64,000 nt of DNA from assembly GCA_025024175.1 (NCBI GenBank), contig QCXZ01000053.1, positions 7,998,001 through 8,062,000 on the forward strand, read 5' to 3'. Position numbers and translations under genes: made by a program. Under the pieces are notes generated by a model. That model worked only from the letters and a program-made list of their open reading frames with translations. It had not been told where the DNA came from and ran no database searches. This document shows positions 57,210 to 64,000 of this stretch, piece by piece. The first letter of the stretch is position 1; the number at the start of each line of letters is the position of its first letter. Source of the DNA: Rhyzopertha dominica (Eukaryota; Arthropoda; Insecta; Coleoptera; Bostrichidae).

Positions 57210-59470
57210 CCAGTACAAATGTTTGATTAAAAAAGATAAAATTGTGTATAACCAAAGCCAGGGGTGTGGTTAAATAACTTCCGGTTATACTGTATGAAGG
57301 ATTTCAAATATATTTCTAAGCAAAACTAATGTTCATTAGTTGGGGCTAATCTCGAGAAATAACAAATAATCTTTAAATTCTAAATAAAGTGCTCTTATTT
57401 TGGAACGTTGCCAGAAAATGTCGGGTTGAAAATCAGCATTTTATTAATTAAATTTTTTNGGGCAATTTTTAAATGTATTTAATTCAGAAAACTTTGTATT
57501 TGAAAGTGGTTATAATTAATAATAACCTACCTGTTTTGTTTAAGTGTAGTATAACAAGCTGACACAACTCTATGGCATCAGTTCATAATTACTTAACTGA
57601 ACAAGATAACGAAAAATATTTTGTATAAATTTTTTTTATTCAAATGCACTGCAACGTAAGAATAGTTTTGTGTGTAAGTATATGATGTGCCTCTACAGTA
57701 CATCACAGGCGATAAATTACTCTATTATTTTAAATGGAACGCACAATTATGTTAAAGTTATTAGGCTAATTTAAAATAAAAAAATGTTTCGAAACATCTA
57801 CTTAAAATGAGAGCAAAATTTCTTTCTTATTATGGTTACATTCAAAATTCTATGTTTTGTATAAATTTTATTATAAATAAACTTGTACGAACTTGTACAA
57901 AGACAGTGCTAAAACGTTTAGTCTCGAATTTGTGTGAATTATGAGAAATACTATTCCTGGTCCTATGACCTGTCCAACAGGTGGCAGATGTACAGTTACC
58001 CCTTTCAGACTGTAGAACGTAACCTCTCAGATTAGAATATATTAAATAAACAAGAACGTTTCACATAATCACAAAATTTAAACTGTAGTAACAAAAGCTG
58101 CAAGCATTGAATTCTGTAAAAATTCCCCATTAACCATTGTCTTTCTTCTGTAATAACCAATATACCATCGAAATGTAGACTCACTGTATACAAATATATG
58201 TACCTAATTACGCAGCAGTACTAAAAATTTGATTGTAAAATATATTATGACGGTTAACAGCGTAACGGCATCCCTAAAAAAGGATTGGCACCTGCTTTGC
58301 CCTTCCAGAAGCATTTCCTGTATATTCCGTTGTTATATTTTCTTTAATACCAGATATTAGCAACGACGATTCTTGTTTGCCTCTAGGTAAGCTACACGTC
58401 TGAAACCATCATGTTTTGTACCTAATTATTATCATAAATGCCTAATAGGTTATATAATATAGATACATGTGTATACCTGGGTTTCGTGGCTTACCCGTTC
58501 ATCGAAATCACCATCTCGTCGAATATACATGACAATGGCTGGAGCATATTTCTCGTCTACGGGCAATTTAGATAACCATAAATCGTTATTAAGTCATTTG
58601 TTAAGCCCCGAATTCATGCCCGCATAAAAAAGAGACCAAATCGGATTAAGCGAGAGTGGATATCAAAACTCGTAGACTAGACCGTCGATAAGTTATGGTC
58701 TTTCTCAGCGGGTTGGACGGTCCGCACCACCTTCCCGACAGCCCGGCGGGGCCCTCTGTGACCCCTCGTATACGGACGTAGAGATGGGAGTGTTAATATG
58801 GATGGTTTTTAAACAGCTAGACGTCTTGCATTATGGATTTGCATCGATAGACCCCGACTTAACGTTTATCTCACCGTAAGGTTTTCTAGCTATTGTATAG
58901 GGTTGATGATTTTTTTTCTCATGGATTTATCGCATGTTTATAAAATAACTTTTATTTTAAAATTCGCCGAGACTCGTCGACTGATTCTAATTAAACTTGA
59001 CTTTTATAATGATGATGACGTGCCCACATTTTTAATAGAAACCCTACTTTTTTATTACTAATATGAAATGATCAAATTTTGAGGTACATGACATAAGAAA
59101 TTTTTGAGAAAATCTGTACTGAACTTACTAAGTTCTTTGCAACAAGAAATATGTCATCTTAGATCTTATAGCATTTAAAATATTTTGTCCCAATTTTTAA
59201 TAAAAAAAAAGGATTCTGTCTTTATTGCTGAAGTAATGTACATAAAGCTTTCTTTTGATAGAATTTGTTTGTTTGGTTGTATGATTGAACCAGCGTACGG
59301 TTAGCATTTCTGCTACTCCAGGTATACCGCACGACCGGCCGTCTATGCTGGGTTAGAGGGGCACTGCTACGACTGCCTAGCGCATGTTAAGGAAGTATGA
59401 TGACCGGAGTGGGAATGTTATAAGGATACATTCACATTCTTACAATGTTTTCTTGTTGCTGTTGACATCA
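57210..59470. other. Unassigned, with a weaker splice-like motif and a GC-rich island
   Basis: No coding or transposon signal. TCTTGTTTGCCTCTAG joined to GTAAGC at 58386/58387 resembles a weaker recursive splice site. 58480-58800 is GC/CpG-rich and unique in the window. Confidence 0.35.
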
Positions 59471-59479
59471 TTGATCCAT

Positions 59480-60850
59480 TTCAGAGTCGCGTGATTAATT
59501 TCTTATTCGTTGTCATGTCCAGCCATTATTCTTCGTTCTTCTCTGACGTCTGGATTATCATTTCTATAGTTATTTTTAGTGTAAAGCGCGGTCTTCTTCT
59601 TCTTTTTTCTTTGTGTCAGATTTGTTCCTAGGTCTTCCTTAACACGTGGTCTGCCTCTCTCCTTTAGATGTGTCCCTAGTATTTTATCACGTGTGTCTCT
59701 ATTCTTTTTATGATCATTCTACCATCCATGAGTTCTGCTGTTGCTGCGGGGTTGGTTGGTTGAAGGAAATTTTTGCCTTCGATATCATTTTAGTATTTCT
59801 TGTGTTATTTGCCAAAGCATTGCGCTCGCGCTTCTGTTAGTTAGGACGTTATTCGTGTGGTTTAATTGTTTACTAGTTATTTTTTTAGCTTGGAGTGTGG
59901 TGTCAGTGTAATTTTGTTGTTATTCCTCTTATCTTTCGTTATTTGTTCTTATACTTATATGTATTTCCATCCCTATTGCGTAGGTCTTTTTCAGTTTTTG
60001 TAGAATTATTGCACATCATGGTTTCTTGTCCTTCCTTATTTTCTGTATACTATATTTTAGGAGTACGGGTTCGAAAGCTGCGGATACCTGATTTAACTTC
60101 TTTTATTTTAATACCAGAAGAAATACACTAAATTTCAGCTCGAGGAGTTCAAAACACTACTACTGTACCACTACTAATTCATTAGAGCACTATTGAGAAT
60201 ACTATATTGCATTCACTAGCACTTAGAACATTAAAATACCTGGTTTGCTCTGTTTGCTGGGTTCTTGCTTGCGTCACTTTTTTTTTTGACCAAACTTCAG
60301 ACAGCCTGCACTTTATGTAGGGTAAACTTACGCCTACGCCATCTTTTTAGATGTTTCTTGGCTATTCCTGTGTTCTTCTAACCTTAACATTCCCAACCAT
60401 TTTTATGTTGCTAGCATTGCTACCTAATGAATTTTTTTTACTCTCATCACATCATTAGCCGACACGTACGCATAGCAATATTTATTTCGTCCGCTGCTTC
60501 CCCGCTTTCTCCATTATCAGAAGGGCGATATTTTATGGTGTTGCCATCCTACTTGTGAACGGCGATTTTGCAATTTATTATATTTACTGTACAGGCTATT
60601 ATTTATCCTCCTCCCCAGAATTTCTCTCTTACTAAGCCGTTTAGGGGTGAGATTCCTTTTCTTTGTCCCGTTTCTTGATATTTTAACTGTAGTTTCTTCT
60701 AAACTACTTTCAAATTTTCGGAGGTTTTGTCTATGTAACTTATAGTTGTAGCTCTTAGCTCTCTTTTGTTTATGTGGTGCACTTATCGTGTGACGTTCTC
60801 ACCATGTATTTGAAGAGCAACAGCATTGAAGACAGTTCCGTCTCCTAGAA
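59480..60850 (-). pseudogene. Probable LINE 3' region, decayed
   Basis: The + strand is T-rich, as at 33.4-34.2 kb, so sense would be -. Near 59730-59640 the - strand reads MDGRMIIKRIETHV and, in another frame, KERGRPRVKEDLG, resembling the tail of LINEs that end in an R-M-x-x-x-R-I-P-K and G-R-P-R block. The rest has no readable motif. Confidence 0.35.
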
Positions 60851-60949
60851 TTATATGCCCTAGAATGGTGTGCCATTTTGCTTTTACTGTTTCCTTCTAT
60901 TTTATTACTTCAGCAATTATATATTATATCTGAAAAAATGTCTATAAAA

Positions 60950-61330
60950 GGTGAGTATTTTGTTATAACATGTGTAATATTTCTCAAGCTTTCTTTTGAG
61001 ACAGCTCCAGAAAAAATCTAGTGATATTAAATCGGGTGATCTCGCACAGTAATCGATAGACCCTCTCCCCCCACTCCACCGATTGGGAAAATTTTAATTT
61101 AAATAATTTCTCACTGCAGCTGCGAAGTGAGGAGGTACACCTTCCTGTTGGAAAACAAGGCGATCACGTGAGGGTTCGGGTTTAGTTGATTTTTATAAAT
61201 AATGCTGCAAGGGTGGAAATCAGACTTTAACTGAAGAAATTCAAGGTAGTTGTTGCCAGTCATCAGCATTTCCTCAACAATACCACACCACAAACTAACT
61301 TTTTGAAGATATGTGCTTATACTTTTTCAC
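60950..61330 (-). pseudogene. Third DD41D mariner transposase remnant
   Basis: On the - strand: SLWCGIVEEMLMTGNNYLEF (61300-61235), LVFQQEGVPPHFAAAVRNYL (61155-61095), a stop, NFPNRWSGGRGSIDY, CARSPDLISLDFFWS (about 61050-61005). This matches the region from the first D to beyond the third in DD41D mariners. The second catalytic D is E here. By count 41 residues separate it from the last D. It differs from the two other mariners in the window. No inverted ends found. Confidence 0.78.
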
Positions 61331-61339
61331 TTCCGACTG

Positions 61340-62229
61340 TTAACTACAAGGATATAACTTATTTTGTATTATCTTCGAATGTAACGTATCAGAAATTTCT
61401 ACTCATACAATATCTTCGTATTAATAAATCAGTGAGTGTTCAACCTGTTGCCCATCTCTAGCAGGTCGGCATAGCCGTTCGCGCTTGGTAAGGTGCGAGA
61501 TGTAGGAGGCGACCACAGATGTTCTTTTGTTACCCGTCTCCTTTGTAAACCCAAAATGCCTGTGCGCCCGGTCGTTTTGTNATGTATTCGTCTTTATGAC
61601 ACCGGTCCGGGCGTAATATTGTTATTTATGTGATTTTTTTGTGGATTTGACGTTTATTCTCTCGATCTATTATGACGTTTAATGCTTCGTCGTATATGCC
61701 AGCGCTTATGCTAATGTTGGTCGCAGAGGAGGAATTCGAGTTAGCGTGATCGACCGTGGCCAGGAGACAAAGTGACCAAGGTTATTGAAGTTTTTTTTTA
61801 AAAAAAAGGTGTGGAATGCAACGTGAAATGAGTAATCGTGTACCTTTTTTCATTGGCTACCAAATGTTGTTAAGTGTTACTAATTAAACAGACGAAATGC
61901 GCTAATGATATTTACATATTTTTTATATATTTTCTGCCTCACCAGTGTTCCTTCTGTTCCATGATTTTTATTGTGCTATGTAATGTAAATGTAACTCCAC
62001 AATACTTGTTAGTTAAATATTTGACGCGGGATAGGGAAGTTTTATTGCCATATATTTAATATTTCTTAACTTTTATTGCAATAGGGGATGACCCTAGTGT
62101 TCTTCGAAGAAGATCTGATGCTCCCTTTGTTCACCAAGAAACGGAAAATTAAGCTATATAATATCATTCTCTCCATGACTTTTCTTGGTTTCTCATTTTA
62201 GTCGATTAGTTTAGATCTCAAAAAGAATT
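61340..62229. other. Unassigned sequence
   Basis: 61440-61760 is GC-richer. No coding, tRNA-like or transposon signal I can support. Confidence 0.4.
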
Positions 62230-62234
62230 GTAAC

Positions 62235-63125
62235 AGATCACAAATTTAGTTTTTTGTCTAGAAGAATCCATATAACTTTGATATCAACTTCACACGAAAG
62301 AAAGATATGGCAAAGCATTTATTTAAGGTTCAACAGCAACTGATCGTTTTCACACCACTCACTTAAAGCATTTAAGTGACATATGTGACCCATCAGAATC
62401 GATGCAAGCATATGATTTCAGATCGTTGGCGAATAACAAAGATTTACACCTTAGCTTCAGGTCCTTGATAAAAAAAAACCTATTAAAATGGGTCCCGCAT
62501 GTGATTCGTGAGAAACGGCCACTAGCTATATGAAACTNTCCGAATAAGAATTTGAAAACTTTTGAGATATGATGATATGAAGCTAGCCATCATAAAAATG
62601 GTGGCTTTACATCATAACCAAACAATTTTTAAATTAAAATCAACAATATCAAACACCTTACTAACAGCTGCACCACCATACTCTTATCCATAGCAGTTCG
62701 TCGTTGTAATATATTTATGAATAATAAAAACACTACTGGAACTACAACCTTNCGAACACTTTCGAGTTTCGACATTAGGGATTGGTCTGTAATACTTTAC
62801 ATCACGTTTTTCACCATTTCTATAAACTAAGATCATGAAAGACGTTTCCAAAACAAAATAAATATTCCCTTGGCTAAAGAAGCGTTAAAAATAAATTGTA
62901 TGTGTTCATACAAAGAGCCACAACGCTTTACAAAAAACAAGTTAGATATGTTGTCGGGAGCAGCACCTTTGTTTATATTTAAATCATTAAAGCGCCGTAA
63001 ACCGTTGTATGACTAATAAATACATTAGATAAATCAACATTTGCACTGTCCTTTCAAATTTAAGAAAACATTATTATTAATCACAGTATTGCGATAAATT
63101 GATTTAAAATGTTCAGTAAATAAGT
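62235..63125 (-). pseudogene. LINE reverse transcriptase, heavily broken
   Basis: On the - strand with frequent frame changes: FTEHFKSIY (63120), LNINKGAAPDNISNLF (about 63000-62955), GIFILFWK, VYRNGEKRDVKYYRPI (about 62830-62780), GSHMSL / DLKLRCKSLLFANDLKSYAC (about 62465-62400, the A/DD box altered to A-N-D), LNALSEWCENDQLLLNL (about 62365-62320). This is the order of a jockey/CR1-like reverse transcriptase (N-K-G-x-G-P-D, Y-R-P-I, F-x-D-D, W-C). No frame is open for long. Confidence 0.75.
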
Positions 63126-63129
63126 TTGC

Positions 63130-64000
63130 TGTCAACTGACTAGGAATGAATTCCATCAGAATATACAGAACTTACAAAATCGATATTACCTATTTTCTTA
63201 TCACTTCGAATATTCTTCGTATGTCATTTTCTGGAATTTTTACATATATCTGTCACATAAATCTCTTAACAAGTAAAGCAGTTTGAAACATTTTATGTAA
63301 CATTTCATTGCTAGAAGTAGTTGCATTATATCGAAGCTGTCAGTGGAAATGCATCGTTGTCAAAAGTTTGTCAAGCCGATCAATTGGTTGCAATGATTGG
63401 CTGGGCATTTTGGACAGACAACGATTTTTTTTCAATATGTACTCCACGAACTGTATTTTAGGCGTTAATCACAAATCAATTTCTCAATCATTTAATTTTG
63501 ATAAGATTTTCAAGTAATGTTAAAAATATGCATTTTTCAAATGTTGNTTTTATTGATGGTTCAGATCGCCCATTTTTATTATTTAAGAACCCCTAAAACG
63601 ACCAAGTAGATTCAATAACAAACTTGCACAATGAGTTGGTTTATCACATGTGAAAATCTAATTCTAAACCTAGTGCTTTTTACGACACTGGCAGTTATTA
63701 AAAGATATTCAACCTTAATATCTTATACAATGAACAGACGGACATGATTATTGTGTGTATGAGAATGGCTGTTTTACGTTTGTGATGAATTGAATAAATG
63801 GTACAACGTTCGTTATAATGAGTTTATTGTGTTTTTAGAAAAACTCTGTCGTTAATTAAACAATAACAAGACATTTTATCGATCTGATGTTTTTATTACA
63901 CCTGTAATTTACGGCAAAGAACAGAACTTGCAAACCAGCCTAAGTTAATTATTAAAAGATGCTCTCCAAAAAGCTCTGGGGTAATTTATTTTTCGTAAAA
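63130..64000. other. Unassigned AT-rich end of window
   Basis: No coding, RNA or transposon signal recognised. The LINE at 62.2-63.1 kb may extend somewhat into this stretch. Confidence 0.35.

Noticed and set aside
1..64000. CRISPR arrays, bacterial operons, tRNA and rRNA genes
   Set aside because: No regularly spaced short repeats, no ribosome-binding-site-led gene strings and no convincing tRNA or rRNA text; the content is that of an insect nuclear genome.

Overview
This window looks like nuclear DNA of an insect, most likely a beetle. It is AT-rich and has no operons, no long intact host ORF, no tRNA, rRNA or CRISPR. Nearly every protein signal belongs to an insect-type transposable element: Tc1/mariner of the DD41D and DD34D kinds, MULE, IS630-like, P/THAP-like, several LINEs, Penelope-like elements (PLE) and a BEL/Pao trace. 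A short tract of TCAGG units, the telomere unit of many beetles, sits against one PLE and hints at Coleoptera. I see no host coding exon. The window is best read as a long intron or an intergenic region filled with transposon debris, with a few GC/CpG-richer islands of non-repeated DNA and one strong candidate recursive splice site near 56.87 kb on the + strand.

Layout. 0-6.2 kb: end of a ~1.28 kb non-autonomous DNA transposon (family A), a BEL/Pao remnant, a full family A copy, a PLE flanked by inverted terminal repeats, and a complete MULE (9-bp TSD) with a broken FLYWCH/MULE transposase. 8.3-9.8 kb: a LINE inserted, with an 11-bp TSD, into a hammerhead-bearing repeat (family B), then a PLE fragment. 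12.1-13.6 kb: complete dead mariner. 14.4 kb: second family B copy. 16-18.8 kb: palindromic foldback element (family C) and a second family A copy inside a MULE remnant, whose empty site shows an AATT target duplication. 20.4-24 kb: IS630-like transposase remnant, 165-bp tandem duplication, mariner trace. 25.8-28.5 kb: two LINEs. 33.4-37.1 kb: LINE tail, a possible regulatory island, and a nearly intact DD41D mariner with ~400-bp terminal inverted repeats. 37.9-39.2 kb: P-like element with a THAP start. 39.8-42.1 kb: one LINE apparently nested in another. 43.6 kb: best preserved family B copy. 46-48.4 kb: mariner trace, LINE trace, second foldback. 50.5-55.2 kb: LINE trace, PLE, second copy of the 27-kb LINE in opposite orientation. 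56 kb: fourth family B copy. 59.5-63.1 kb: LINE tail, third DD41D mariner, LINE reverse transcriptase.

The most interesting signal is a set of type-I hammerhead ribozyme folds. Four family B copies (9.2, 14.4, 43.6, 56.1 kb) and both arms of the 3.4-4.2 kb PLE contain a CTGANGA core, a stem II hairpin, GAAA, a minimal 2-3 bp stem III and a cleavage base. Stem I and stem II differ between copies but stay paired, which is covariation expected of a real RNA. Family B also keeps a TATA-like box about 45 nt upstream of the fold. This matches the hammerheads known from PLEs and animal retrozymes. None of the transposases or reverse transcriptases seen is intact, so activity would need partners elsewhere in the genome.
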